This document shows positions 53,274 to 62,153 of a DNA stretch of 64,000 nucleotides, one piece after another (the first letter of the stretch is position 1; every line of letters starts with the position of its first letter). The stretch is from SZUA-36 sp963704855 (lineage in GTDB: Bacteria > Pseudomonadota > Gammaproteobacteria > Xanthomonadales > SZUA-36). Where the stretch lies: assembly GCA_963704855.1 (NCBI GenBank), contig CAVPHY010000024.1, positions 124,001 through 188,000 of the forward strand, written 5' to 3'. The notes under the pieces were generated by a model, which was not told the origin of the DNA, did no database searches, and worked only from the letters and a program-made list of their open reading frames with translations. The position numbers and the translations under genes were made by a program.

Positions 53274-53642
53274 ATGGGTAGAGTCGTGATTTACAATATA
53301 TTTATGAGTATGGCCTTAATAACGACGATAGATATCAACATGGAAGCCGATACCTTGCGTTCTATCAACGATGGGGTGACGGGTGAGGTTTCATCGGGCG
53401 GCATGCCGCAGTTTGACCAAGGCCTGAGGTTCGCGGGAGAGCGTTCGCTGGAAAACAATGGTGATTTCTCCTTGGCCCGCAGGTTACTCGAACAGGACCT
53501 TTCCGGAGCGGGACCTGTGGTCGCTTCCGAAATTCAGCAAATTGGCTTCCTGTCGTCCGACAAGAATACCGGGCGCTTTGAACCGGAAATCAGGCGCATT
53601 GCATTCCCAGGTGCGCAACCCTGGTCAGCTGATGATCAATAG
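53274..53642 (+). CDS. Possible small protein upstream of the SDR gene, not recognised
   Basis: 122 residues, start ATG 53274, overlapping the SDR start by 11 bases in another frame. There is no motif, signal peptide or clear ribosome-binding site. Parts read like a folded protein (FSLARRLLEQDLSGAGPVVA). A ribosome reading it would end just inside the SDR gene, compatible with coupling. It may also be a chance frame over the SDR leader region. Confidence 0.35.
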   Translation: MGRVVIYNIFMSMALITTIDINMEADTLRSINDGVTGEVSSGGMPQFDQGLRFAGERSLENNGDFSLARRLLEQDLSGAGPVVASEIQQIGFLSSDKNTGRFEPEIRRIAFPGAQPWSADDQ

Positions 53643-54378
53643 CCGCACAGCCCTGGTGGTCGGTGCGAGCCGCGGGATTGGTCTCGCCATCACCCAACAA
53701 CTGCTTCAGGAGCAGCGTATTCAACGTGTCTATGCAAGCTACCGGCATCCTGATACAGCAGCCGGTTTGTTGGAGATCAATGATGAACGTTTGCAAACAA
53801 TCAGGGCTGACGTGACAGAGCTTGTGGACTTGAAAGGGATTGCTGCCAAGATCCAGGCAAATGGGGACCATCCGGATTTTGTTATCAATTCCGCCGGGAT
53901 TTTGCATGAACACGACCTGCAGCCTGAGAAATCCTTGAACCAGTGCCGGCAGGACTCACTTACACGCCTTTTCCAGGTGAACAGTATCGGCCCGTTGATG
54001 CTGGCCAGGGCAGTGATCCCGTTGATGCCCAAAAACCGGCCAAGTCATTTTGCCGTACTTTCTGCAATGGTCGGCAGTATCGGTGATAACCGTTTGGGTG
54101 GATGGTACGGTTACCGCGCCTCCAAGGCGGCGCTCAACCAGTTCATGCGCACCCTGGCGGTGGAATGCTGGCGCAGCCACCCGCAACTTTGTATAACGGC
54201 CATCCACCCGGGCACCACCGATACCTCGTTGTCCCAACCGTTTCAAGCCAACGTCAGGCCCGGAAAGCTATACACGGCGTCGCAGAGTGCCGCGCGTATC
54301 CTGCAAGAGGTGAGTGCCTCCAAAGCAGAACAAAGTGGTCATTTTATTAATTGGGACGGCAAGCCAATACCATGGTAA
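53632..54378 (+). CDS. Short-chain dehydrogenase, CsgA/C-factor-like
   Basis: 248 residues from ATG 53632 (MINSRTALVVGASRGIGLAI). The cofactor motif is GASRGIG, then NSAGI (FVINSAGILHE), and the catalytic triad is Ser (VLSAMVGSI) with Y and K in GGWYGYRASKAALNQF. It ends HFINWDGKPIPW, as in the group related to Myxococcus C-factor. This SDR type is often found next to photolyase genes in proteobacteria, and photolyases lie 2 kb downstream here. Substrate unknown. Confidence 0.88.
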   Translation: MINSRTALVVGASRGIGLAITQQLLQEQRIQRVYASYRHPDTAAGLLEINDERLQTIRADVTELVDLKGIAAKIQANGDHPDFVINSAGILHEHDLQPEKSLNQCRQDSLTRLFQVNSIGPLMLARAVIPLMPKNRPSHFAVLSAMVGSIGDNRLGGWYGYRASKAALNQFMRTLAVECWRSHPQLCITAIHPGTTDTSLSQPFQANVRPGKLYTASQSAARILQEVSASKAEQSGHFINWDGKPIPW

Positions 54379-54747
54379 TCAACATGCTCAATCAACAGGA
54401 TCGGTGTACCCATTTAAACTGACCACAGTAAATCCAAAAAAATTGCTAAACAGCAGATGAACCCCGGTAAAACCTGCTTTCAAGGAAAAGCACTTTTGGG
54501 TGACCGAGGTCGAATTTGACCAGAACTGTGCCATTGTCCGTTGCCTGATTGAAGCCTTAATGACCAAGCGTTCAATGGCGATTGAATGGAGCACACTTGG
54601 AAATGCTGATCAGTGGAATTGCGGTTGGCATTAGTGCTGAAAGGGGTCAACCAGCAATCAACGTGTAACACCTGAAATTCCATCCACAAAAATCTGAAAA
54701 AACGGTGGTGATCTTACCTCGACTACGTCTATTTCAAATTCGTTAAT
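54379..54747. other. Intergenic stretch, nothing recognised
   Basis: Frames are short and without motifs. It lies between convergent genes; no strong hairpin with a T run was noticed. Confidence 0.4.
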
Positions 54748-55263
54748 CTATATTTCTTTGGCGCTGAACTCGGACGCCACAAAGCGCACAAACACAAAGG
54801 CCGCCTGGCAAATGTTGAATATCAGCGCAGCCAGGTACAGTGGGTAATTCAGTGTTGGCCAGAAATTAAAGATAATCAAAACCAACACGACCTGATCCAT
54901 TATCTCCAGCATTGATACAACAGCCACGGCAAAATTATCCGGCGGAAACCTGCCCTGTACTGGTTTGTAGGATTTTATAAATGAAAAGATCACGCCGTAA
55001 TTCAACAGCAATAATATGCCTGCAGAAATCCCCCAGACCAACCGTTCCGATAGATGAAAACTGACCAATCCAACCGGTATCAAGGCGGCAACGACAACTA
55101 CCATGCTCGTAGAAATCACGATTCGCAGACGCAATATATCGTGCAACGCATCCGCACGCGCGCCACGTTGACCCAGCACGCTCACCAAAGCAGCAAAGCC
55201 CGCGAAAGCGGCTGAGATCTCTGCTATGTTTAACAGGCTACTTGTTACATCCGAGGCTATCAT
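54748..55263 (-). CDS. Small integral membrane protein, four helices
   Basis: 171 residues from ATG 55263 (MIASDVTSSLLNIAEISAAF). Helices cover about 10-30, 48-70, 75-97 and 115-160. The N-terminal segment ISAAFAGFAALVSVLGQRG recurs in many uncharacterised marine bacterial membrane proteins as I recall, but has no assigned function. It stands alone and leftward, upstream of nothing obvious. Confidence 0.65.
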   Translation of the reverse strand: MIASDVTSSLLNIAEISAAFAGFAALVSVLGQRGARADALHDILRLRIVISTSMVVVVAALIPVGLVSFHLSERLVWGISAGILLLLNYGVIFSFIKSYKPVQGRFPPDNFAVAVVSMLEIMDQVVLVLIIFNFWPTLNYPLYLAALIFNICQAAFVFVRFVASEFSAKEI

Positions 55264-55398
55264 GGTCAAACATTCACCTGGAGGTGGTCCACAGCTGACA
55301 ATACACGCATCAAGGCACTAGAATGGGTGTGAAATCCGCAAACGTCAGCCTACTCCGGCACCTGAATCTGGCCCAAAACTTGTGCAGTCGTGTGTGAC

Positions 55399-55734
55399 TC
55401 AAGCGGCAGTCCAGGCAGTGCACCAGCCTTCACCTTTAACCAGTTTGTTCTGGAAGATGCTGCAACCGCCCCAGCCATCTGCACCAGCCTGGTAGAGCTT
55501 GCAATTGTGACAGAACTGCTTCTGGCCCTCAGGCGTAGCCCGGTTTGGGTACTTTTTGGTGTCTACGGCAGTGGCGTCATGCAGATAGCCCAGCGCAACA
55601 GCAATGGGATCTGACTCAGCTACTTTTTCATTGGCTTTCAAAATTATGGGTATCCCAGCCAACGGAATAGCGGCGCTGGCAACCAGTGTATTGCGCAAGA
55701 ACGTGCGTCTCGCGATTTTGACGTGACTCTTCAT
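55399..55734 (-). CDS. High-potential iron-sulfur protein (HiPIP)
   Basis: 111 residues. A twin-arginine export signal starts the protein (R9-R10 in ARRTFLRNTLVAS). The mature protein is about 75 residues with the four cluster cysteines C75, C78, C91 and C105 (QFCHNCKLYQ, GWGGCSIFQ, GEGWCTAWT). HiPIPs carry one electron on a [4Fe-4S] cluster in the periplasm between the bc1 complex and a terminal oxidase or reaction centre. No photosynthesis genes are seen, so a respiratory role is likely. Confidence 0.93.
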   Translation of the reverse strand: MKSHVKIARRTFLRNTLVASAAIPLAGIPIILKANEKVAESDPIAVALGYLHDATAVDTKKYPNRATPEGQKQFCHNCKLYQAGADGWGGCSIFQNKLVKGEGWCTAWTAA

Positions 55735-56000
55735 AAATGACTCCTGATTCAGCTAAAAAGCGCAAGTATATATTCGTCCAGTTGAGACTTGCTCCTGGCG
55801 AACTTCCGGTATTATAGTATAATATTTGTATAATTAATAGAGTCTTTAATATTTAAATATATATAGATTTATTGACTATTTTGTATAATTCTAAATTAGA
55901 AAATTAAAGCGTTTATTATCGCGCTTTCCTTTGAATACTGAAACCGAAGGTGTAATGTAGACGATGAATGGCACAAGCAATCATGATCAACGGTTAGCCC
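55735..56000. other. Strongly A+T-rich divergent promoter region
   Basis: Very A+T-rich between about 55812 and 55920 (TATAGTATAATATTTGTATA and similar). It lies between the HiPIP gene and the DUF427-photolyase operon, so it probably contains promoters in both directions. Several TATAAT-like hexamers make a unique call impossible. Confidence 0.4.
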
Positions 56001-56510
56001 ATGTGGACCAATAAAGGAACACGACGACCGCCTCACGCCGAAGAACCCGCGCACGGGCAAGAGTCGGTGTGGGACTATCCGCGCCCCCCGAAGTTAATGG
56101 CCGACGGCCGTTTGGTCGAAGTACACAGCGGTGATCAACTCATCGTCCGGTCGAATAATAACTATCGTATTTGCGAGACAGCCAGCCCGCCCACGTTTTA
56201 TATACCACCGGAACAAATCGACTGGAGCCTGCTGGAGACCATCGAGGGCGGGTCTTACTGTGAATGGAAAGGGCTGGCCAGGTACTGGTGTTTAAGATCA
56301 GATCCATCCCTGCCCGTTGCCTGGAGCTACCCGAAACCGAGGGCTTTGTTTATCCGGATCGCGAACTTCGTATCATTCTATCCGGCCCGCGTGTCTTGCA
56401 CCGTTGATGAACAACAGGTGCGTGCGCAACCCGGTGGCTTTTATGGTGGGTGGATTACCGACGAGATTGTCGGGCAATTCAAGGGTGAACCGGGCACAGG
56501 CCATTGGTAA
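56001..56510 (+). CDS. DUF427 domain protein
   Basis: 169 residues. It is a compact mostly-beta protein with the DUF427 sequence ESVWDYPRPPKLMADGRLVE, CETASPPTFYIPPEQIDWSL, then YCEWKGLARYWCL and the end FYGGWITDEIVGQFKGEPGT. DUF427 proteins have no settled function and frequently sit beside photolyase genes. Here the photolyase start is 11 bases downstream, implying one operon. Confidence 0.88.
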   Translation: MWTNKGTRRPPHAEEPAHGQESVWDYPRPPKLMADGRLVEVHSGDQLIVRSNNNYRICETASPPTFYIPPEQIDWSLLETIEGGSYCEWKGLARYWCLRSDPSLPVAWSYPKPRALFIRIANFVSFYPARVSCTVDEQQVRAQPGGFYGGWITDEIVGQFKGEPGTGHW

Positions 56511-56520
56511 CCGTAATCGC

Positions 56521-58062
56521 ATGAGCACATTGCGCCTTATCCTGGGAGATCAGCTGAGCACGTCGATCGCGACGCTGTCGGATATCGATAAGCAGGCTGA
56601 CCGGGTGTTGATGGTAGAGGTCAATGAGGAGGCTACCTATGTTCGCCACCACCAACAGAAATTGGTCCTGGTCCTCTCGGCGATGCGTCATTTCGCCGAT
56701 GAACTGAAAGAAGACGGTGTTCAGGTCGACTATGTTCGCATGGACAGCGACACCAATACGGGCTCATTCAGCGGCGAAATTAAACGGGCATTGCAATGCC
56801 ACCACTATGACCAACTGGTGGTGACAGAGCCGGGGGAATGGCGGGTCCGCGAGATGATGCAGAACTGGCAAAAAAATCTCGACATCCCCGTTGAGATTCG
56901 TGAAGACAAACGCTTCCTGTGTTCACTGGCTGATTTCGCGCAATGGGCAGAAGGCCGCAAAAGCCCGCGCATGGAACATTTTTACCGCACCATGCGACGT
57001 AAAACCGGCTGGTTAATGGACGGCGACAAGCCGGTCGGCGGCCAATGGAATTATGACAAGCAAAACCGCAAATCACTGCCCGCGGGCATGACCTGCCCAA
57101 GGCGACTGAGGTTTGAAGCCGATGAAATTACGCGAGATGTCATGCAACTGGTCAAAACACACTTCGATGATCATTTTGGAGACCTCGAATCATTTGCTTG
57201 GGCCACCAGGCGGGAGGATGCACAGCGGGCATTGACCCATTTCATCACGGAATGCCTGCCGGGCTTTGGCGACTACCAGGATGCCATGAAAAGCGGTGAG
57301 GATTTCCTGTTTCATGCCCTGCTATCCCCTTACATGAATATAGGTTTACTGGACCCCCGCGAGGTTTGCGAAGCGGCCCTGCAGGCCTTCGAAGATGAGC
57401 GGGCTCCGCTTGCCGCGGTCGAGGGCTTTGTAAGACAGGTCATCGGCTGGCGAGAATACATACGTGGGTTCTACTGGTTACAAATGCCGGGTTACGAACG
57501 CAGCAACTTTCTTGAGGCTAAGCGACCGCTACCGGATTTTTTCTGGACGGCCGAAACCGACATGAACTGCCTGCGCCAGACCATTGAGACAACCCGTCGC
57601 CACGCCTATGCACATCATATTCAGCGCCTGATGATCACCGGAAATTTTGCCTTGTTGACCAGCCTGGCGCCGGCCGAGGTCGAGGAATGGTATTTGCAGG
57701 TGTACGCGGATGCGTTCGAGTGGGTCGAGCTACCCAATACGCATGGAATGGCGCTGTTTGCCGATGGTGGCTTACTGGCATCCAAGCCGTATTCCGCATC
57801 GGGTGCCTATATTAACCGTATGTCGGATTATTGCTCAGGCTGCCGCTTCAACCCAGGCAAGAAACTCGGCGAAGGAGCATGCCCATTCAATTACCTTTAC
57901 TGGAATTTCCTTATCAGCAAGGAGAAACAGCTCAGATCCAATCCAAGAATGGGGCTGGCCTACCGACACCTTTTCAACAAGCCCGAAGCCGAAATCGACG
58001 CTATCGTGCAGCAATCAGAGAAATTCCTGGAAACCCTGAGCCGGGGTGACGTGAAGCCGTGA
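56521..58062 (+). CDS. Photolyase-related protein, FeS-BCP/CryPro family ((6-4) photolyase type)
   Basis: 513 residues from ATG 56521 (MSTLRLILGDQLSTSIATL); the longer upstream frame is unrelated. The N-terminal Rossmann-like antenna domain (DRVLMVEVNEEATYVRHHQQ) is the PhrB/DUF523-type opening. The C-terminal FAD domain has four cysteines for a [4Fe-4S] cluster: one in ETDMNCLRQTI, and C-x2-C then C after 12 residues in YCSGC...GEGAC. That is the spacing of Agrobacterium PhrB, which repairs (6-4) photoproducts with light. It overlaps the fusion gene by four bases. Confidence 0.9.
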   Translation: MSTLRLILGDQLSTSIATLSDIDKQADRVLMVEVNEEATYVRHHQQKLVLVLSAMRHFADELKEDGVQVDYVRMDSDTNTGSFSGEIKRALQCHHYDQLVVTEPGEWRVREMMQNWQKNLDIPVEIREDKRFLCSLADFAQWAEGRKSPRMEHFYRTMRRKTGWLMDGDKPVGGQWNYDKQNRKSLPAGMTCPRRLRFEADEITRDVMQLVKTHFDDHFGDLESFAWATRREDAQRALTHFITECLPGFGDYQDAMKSGEDFLFHALLSPYMNIGLLDPREVCEAALQAFEDERAPLAAVEGFVRQVIGWREYIRGFYWLQMPGYERSNFLEAKRPLPDFFWTAETDMNCLRQTIETTRRHAYAHHIQRLMITGNFALLTSLAPAEVEEWYLQVYADAFEWVELPNTHGMALFADGGLLASKPYSASGAYINRMSDYCSGCRFNPGKKLGEGACPFNYLYWNFLISKEKQLRSNPRMGLAYRHLFNKPEAEIDAIVQQSEKFLETLSRGDVKP

Positions 58063-60449
58063 ACATATTCGCCCTGCCAGACCACCTCAGTGAGCGATGC
58101 GTCATGCATGGACGCCCGGACATTGATGGCTCGGGCGAATTTGTACTCTACTGGGCACATCATGCACTGCGAACAGATGAAAATCCGGCGCTTCAGACAG
58201 CGGCAGCAATCGCGCTGAAGCTGAACCTGCCATTGTTGATTTACCAAGGGCTCGGTGGCAGGCACCGCTACAATGCCGACCGCCACCATCGCTTTATTCT
58301 TGAAGCGGCCCTCGATTTTTCCGATGCGTTGGCTAAACTTGGGCAGCGCCTTGTATTTCACTTGCCCGAAGACCCCGTCAAACCGGGTCCCGTCCGTGCA
58401 CTGATGGCACGCAGTGCGGTGGTCGTCAGCGAAATGTACCCGGTACCGCCATTCAATCAGTGGTATCAGCAGCACGTGGTTGCAAACACAGAACTCACGC
58501 TGGTGTTAGTGGATGCGAGCTGCATTTTACCAATGCCTCTGTCTGCTCAGCGGCCAACTCGGGCCTTCCAGTTTCGTAGAACTTATGATGAAGAATTAAA
58601 GCTCAGGGTTGCAAAGGGCTGGCAGGATTCAGAGCAGTGGCCTGAAGCGTTCCCCGGCTCACCGGGCTTTGAACCTTTCGATTTTTCTACATCCCTGTCT
58701 GATGTCATTGCCAAGTGCCGAATTGATCACTCCATACCCGCCCTGCCTGAAACGGTGGGTGGGTCGAAGGCCGGTTATCATCGGTGGAACATATTTTTAG
58801 ACACCGGTCTCGCCAAATACCATCAGCTGCGCGATGATTCGACTTTACCGGAAGCGGTCAGCCGCATGTCACCCTACCTGCATTACGGGTGCGTTTCGGT
58901 CTTTACTATCGCTGGCGATGCAAGCCGAAAAGGCGGGGAAGGCGCGAGCAAATTCCTCGATGAACTGCTGGTCTGGCGCGAACTTTCACACCACTTTTGT
59001 TTTAACAGCGATGCGCTTGAAACCCTGGATGCACTTCCTCTTTGGGCCAGTGAGTCACTTCTTGAGCACGAAGCGGATCAACGACCAATGATCTTCGACT
59101 GGGAAACCCTGGCCAGGGCAAAAACCGGTAACCCTTTATGGGACCTGGCCCAGCGCTCACTCATCCGGCATGGCGAACTGCATAACAACCTGCGTATGAC
59201 CTGGGGTAAAGCCATCCTGCCATGGACACACAGCGCCAGGCGTGCGATGAAACTGATGATCGATCTGAATCATCGTTTTGCGCTGGATGGCAGCGACCCG
59301 AACAGTTATGGCGGCCTGTTGTGGTGTCTGGGCCAGTTCGACCGGGCTTTTCCGGCCGGTCCGGTGTTCGGTAAGGTCCGACAGCGCTCTCTTTCACGAC
59401 AGGCAAAGCGGCTTGATATGAACCGCTATGCCCGTATTGTCTCAGCGCCGGCGGGCGGTAAGCGTTTGCGTGTTTGCGTGGTGGGAGCGGGTATGACCGG
59501 GCTTGTCGCAGCGCGCACCTTGTTCGACCAGGGTCATGATGTTGTGGTGGTTGACAAAGCCCGTGGCCCGGGTGGCCGCATGAGCACGCGAAGAATCGCA
59601 GACTTGCGTTTTGATCATGGCGCGCAATATTTCACTGCACGTGACCCCCGTTTTTTACGGCATGTTATGGCCTGGCAGGAACGCGGACTAGTGGCAGAAT
59701 GGAATACCCGGATCGCAACCATTGGTGACCGTGATGGCAGCACAAAAAGCCAAAGCGCTGATCGATTCGTGGCAATACCGGGAATGAACGCCATCTGCCG
59801 TGAGTTGGCGAAGGAGCTGGCGGACTGCCGCTTCAACTGGGCGGTGCGCAAGTTGAAACGACTGGAAAGCGGATGGATTCTGACCACGGATGAAGGTCAA
59901 ACCCTTGAGTGTGATGCGCTGGTTGTTACCACGCCACCTGAGCAGGCACGCACATTACTCGCCGACCCTGAAGTCGATGACCTGATCAGTGGCGTTGAAA
60001 TGATGCCATGCTGGGCGCTTTTGCTCGTTTTGGATAAGCCCCTTTTCGCAGAACATGATGCTGCCTTTGTCAACTATGGGCCGCTAAGCTGGGTGTCCAG
60101 CCAGCGTTCGCGACCGGAACGCCCGTCAGCCAATGCCTGGGTGCTTCATGCCAGCCCAGAATGGTCTTCAATGCACCTGGAAAAGCCTGCGGATGAAGTG
60201 CGGGACCTGCTGCTTGAGGCAGCGCGCGAACTACCGCTGGCGCAATCCTTTACATTGGAATCAGCCGTTGCCCATCGTTGGCGCTATGCGCTGGCCCGGC
60301 AGCCGCTGAACTGCGGCGCCATTTGGCTTGGCTCAAAAAACCTGGCGATTGCGGGAGATTGGTGCCACGGTTCACGAGTCGAAGGGGCTTTTCTCAGTGG
60401 CATTGCGGCAGCCGGTCGAATCATGGCTGCGCACTATAAGAACACTTAA
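58059..60449 (+). CDS. Class II-like photolyase fused to an FAD-dependent amine-oxidase-type oxidoreductase
   Basis: 796 residues in two halves. Residues about 25-450 are a photolyase: WAHHALRTDENPALQTAAAI, FLDELLVWRELSHHFCFN, and LWDLAQRSLIRHGELHNNLR with MTWGKAILPW, the FAD region of class II CPD photolyases. From about residue 470 a second protein begins: RVCVVGAGMTGLVAARTLFD, DKARGPGGRMSTRR, FDHGAQYFTARDPRF, and LAIAGDWCHGSRVEGAFLSG. This is the RenA-like FAD oxidoreductase family that usually exists as a separate gene. No stop codon or frameshift separates them. Whether the enzyme repairs DNA, supplies reduced flavin, or senses light is unknown. Coupled by ATGA to the gene before. Confidence 0.88.
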   Translation: MNIFALPDHLSERCVMHGRPDIDGSGEFVLYWAHHALRTDENPALQTAAAIALKLNLPLLIYQGLGGRHRYNADRHHRFILEAALDFSDALAKLGQRLVFHLPEDPVKPGPVRALMARSAVVVSEMYPVPPFNQWYQQHVVANTELTLVLVDASCILPMPLSAQRPTRAFQFRRTYDEELKLRVAKGWQDSEQWPEAFPGSPGFEPFDFSTSLSDVIAKCRIDHSIPALPETVGGSKAGYHRWNIFLDTGLAKYHQLRDDSTLPEAVSRMSPYLHYGCVSVFTIAGDASRKGGEGASKFLDELLVWRELSHHFCFNSDALETLDALPLWASESLLEHEADQRPMIFDWETLARAKTGNPLWDLAQRSLIRHGELHNNLRMTWGKAILPWTHSARRAMKLMIDLNHRFALDGSDPNSYGGLLWCLGQFDRAFPAGPVFGKVRQRSLSRQAKRLDMNRYARIVSAPAGGKRLRVCVVGAGMTGLVAARTLFDQGHDVVVVDKARGPGGRMSTRRIADLRFDHGAQYFTARDPRFLRHVMAWQERGLVAEWNTRIATIGDRDGSTKSQSADRFVAIPGMNAICRELAKELADCRFNWAVRKLKRLESGWILTTDEGQTLECDALVVTTPPEQARTLLADPEVDDLISGVEMMPCWALLLVLDKPLFAEHDAAFVNYGPLSWVSSQRSRPERPSANAWVLHASPEWSSMHLEKPADEVRDLLLEAARELPLAQSFTLESAVAHRWRYALARQPLNCGAIWLGSKNLAIAGDWCHGSRVEGAFLSGIAAAGRIMAAHYKNT

Positions 60450-60459
60450 GGGATCTCAA

Positions 60460-60660
60460 ATGAAATACACGATCGCGGTTGCCCCGGTCAACTTCGCGCG
60501 TTCTGTAGCACGATTGAACTTACTTCTTTTATCGAATAAACCTATCGGCGGGCTTGGAGAAGCCCTGCGCCCATGGCAATGGAGGTGGGTTCGAGTTTGG
60601 CGATACTTGAAGGCTGGAAGACGGGTCAAGGTGTTTTGGTTCTTTCCTATGGCGTTCTGA
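60460..60660 (+). CDS. Possible 66-residue basic protein after the fusion gene
   Basis: ATG 60460 follows AAGGGATCTCAA and starts 10 bases after the fusion gene. It reads MKYTIAVAPVNFARSVARL, then mostly basic and aromatic residues (PWQWRWVRVWRYLKAGRRVK). No family recognised, and a neighbouring frame (60573 on) looks at least as protein-like, so a frameshift in this stretch is possible. Confidence 0.25.
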   Translation: MKYTIAVAPVNFARSVARLNLLLLSNKPIGGLGEALRPWQWRWVRVWRYLKAGRRVKVFWFFPMAF

Positions 60661-60677
60661 GAAATGTTGAAAACTTT

Positions 60678-61295
60678 TCAATCTGGGTGACCCCAGGGCG
60701 TCGGTGGAATATCGACCGACGTGGAAAGGTCGAACTCCACCTGGAACAGCCGGCCGCCCGGTCGCGACAACTCGTACAAAAATCGCTTGCCGGGTTCAAT
60801 TTCCATGGCCCAGGTATTGGATACAGATGCTGCAAGCCCTTCCCGTTCGAACATCCCGATGGAGTAGGAATCGACGGGGAATTCCTGGCGTACCGTTGTT
60901 CCCGGGCTGGTCGTATCGCCTCCGTACATGGTTACGCTGTCTTCTGAACCATTTTCATGGCGATGATCGTGCTTGAGGCGCAAGCCGTCAGTTGTGCGGG
61001 TGATAACCCAGGTACGGCTGTGGTCATCACCCACGTGGAATGGCACCTTCAGCTCGTCTTCACCACATTCACGTACATGCATGATCAGGTCCTTGCCTGC
61101 GAAGGAGCTGTCAGCCTGCTGCGGAACGTCGGTCAATACCCGGCCGGCGAAAGCCTGGCCGCAGTGTTGTGCGATGGCTGTCATAAAGCTATCGGCAATG
61201 GGCTGTGCCTGTTCAGGCGCCGGTGTGGAGCGATCACAGCCAGCTAAAGTGCCGGCCAGGACCAGTAAAGTTGAAATCAAAATTGTCAGCTTCAT
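60678..61295 (-). CDS. Lipoprotein of unknown function
   Basis: 205 residues from ATG 61295 (MKLTILISTLLVLAGTLAGC), lipidated cysteine about residue 20. The mature part has ADSFMTAIAQHCGQAFAGRV near the start, a His/Asp-rich stretch (LRLKHDHRHENGSEDSVTM), and ends VDIPPTPWGHPD. Two cysteines (HCGQ, RECG) may form a disulfide. Small outer-membrane or periplasmic lipoproteins of this kind are common in marine gammaproteobacteria; I recall no function. Confidence 0.75.
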   Translation of the reverse strand: MKLTILISTLLVLAGTLAGCDRSTPAPEQAQPIADSFMTAIAQHCGQAFAGRVLTDVPQQADSSFAGKDLIMHVRECGEDELKVPFHVGDDHSRTWVITRTTDGLRLKHDHRHENGSEDSVTMYGGDTTSPGTTVRQEFPVDSYSIGMFEREGLAASVSNTWAMEIEPGKRFLYELSRPGGRLFQVEFDLSTSVDIPPTPWGHPD

Positions 61296-61418
61296 AAGGC
61301 ATAACCTCTCGCATTCCGGCACTGTGACTGTAGCTGCTTATTGCCTGTTCCGAAAGGGGTCTCCCTGGCTGATATGTTTGTTTCGTATACGCGAACGGAC
61401 CGGGCCCGAATACATGAA

Positions 61419-61649
61419 TTACTTTTTATCGGGTAAAACGCTGTACGTATCTTTTACAACATAAAAGGCAGCCTTCCTATTCCTGTCGATATCTACAATT
61501 CCCCAGTATTCTACATTGGCTACACCATCATAAGGTACGCCGTGAACCAGAATATGACGCGCTGATACTTTTACACTTTCATTTGTGGCAACTGCATTAC
61601 AGGAGAACAGTATTCCAATGGTGAGCATGTATATCGTTATGTTTAACAT
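61419..61649 (-). CDS. Small exported protein, hypothetical
   Basis: 76 residues from ATG 61649 (MLNITIYMLTIGILFSCNAV). A lipobox-like ILFSC lies at residue 17. The mature part begins around NAVATNESVKVSARHILVHG and ends VVKDTYSVLPDKK. The longer frame to 61682 lacks a start context. Same strand as the lipoprotein gene at 60678. No family recognised. Confidence 0.5.
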   Translation of the reverse strand: MLNITIYMLTIGILFSCNAVATNESVKVSARHILVHGVPYDGVANVEYWGIVDIDRNRKAAFYVVKDTYSVLPDKK

Positions 61650-61803
61650 CTCTGGACTCTCTGCTTTTTGAATTAGAAACATCGCGTTTTAAGCGCATTC
61701 GTCAATAATACTTCTTACTACTTTCTGAAATAGGGAGTCGGCAGGGTCTGACGGAAAGTTCGCGAGTTACAAATGCAAACTGGCTGCTCCAAAGGATATC
61801 CCC

Positions 61804-62101
61804 ATGACACCGACTGGCGTTCTTAACGTGGACCTCGAGCAAAAAACGCACATGTTGTCTCTGACCCTGATGGGCTCCGTTGAGGTTGAACTCGACTGCG
61901 TGCATTCAACGTCGGGGGCATACCGGAAAAAAGGGTGTCATGCTTTACGTCGGAACAGGCGCCCCGGGTATGCAATATCAGCATCCGTTGCCATTCACTG
62001 ACGCCGCGCATTTGACGGCGAACTACACGCTGGTGCTGAATCCCGCCGAAACGAACTCAGGCCCAATAGTGCAGGAGTGGGATTTACGTCTGACCCAGTG
62101 A
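61804..62101 (+). pseudogene. Unidentified protein or fragment, with one apparent extra A in an A6 run
   Basis: The frame from ATG 61804 reads MTPTGVLNVDLEQKTHMLSL then TLMGSVEVELDC. It goes off after AYRKKG at AAAAAA (61925-61930). With one A removed it continues VMLYVGTGAPGMQYQHPLPF, then DAAHLTANYTLVLNPAETNS and GPIVQEWDLRLTQ, stop 62101. That gives about 98 residues of plausible protein. Sequence upstream in the same frame (KFASYKCKLAAPKDIP) also looks coding, so this may be the tail of a larger gene. No family recognised. Confidence 0.45.
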
Positions 62102-62153
62102 AAAGAAAAGTCCAGATGAAAAGCTTGAGTCCTCGAAGGGAGTCATTCGTGGA

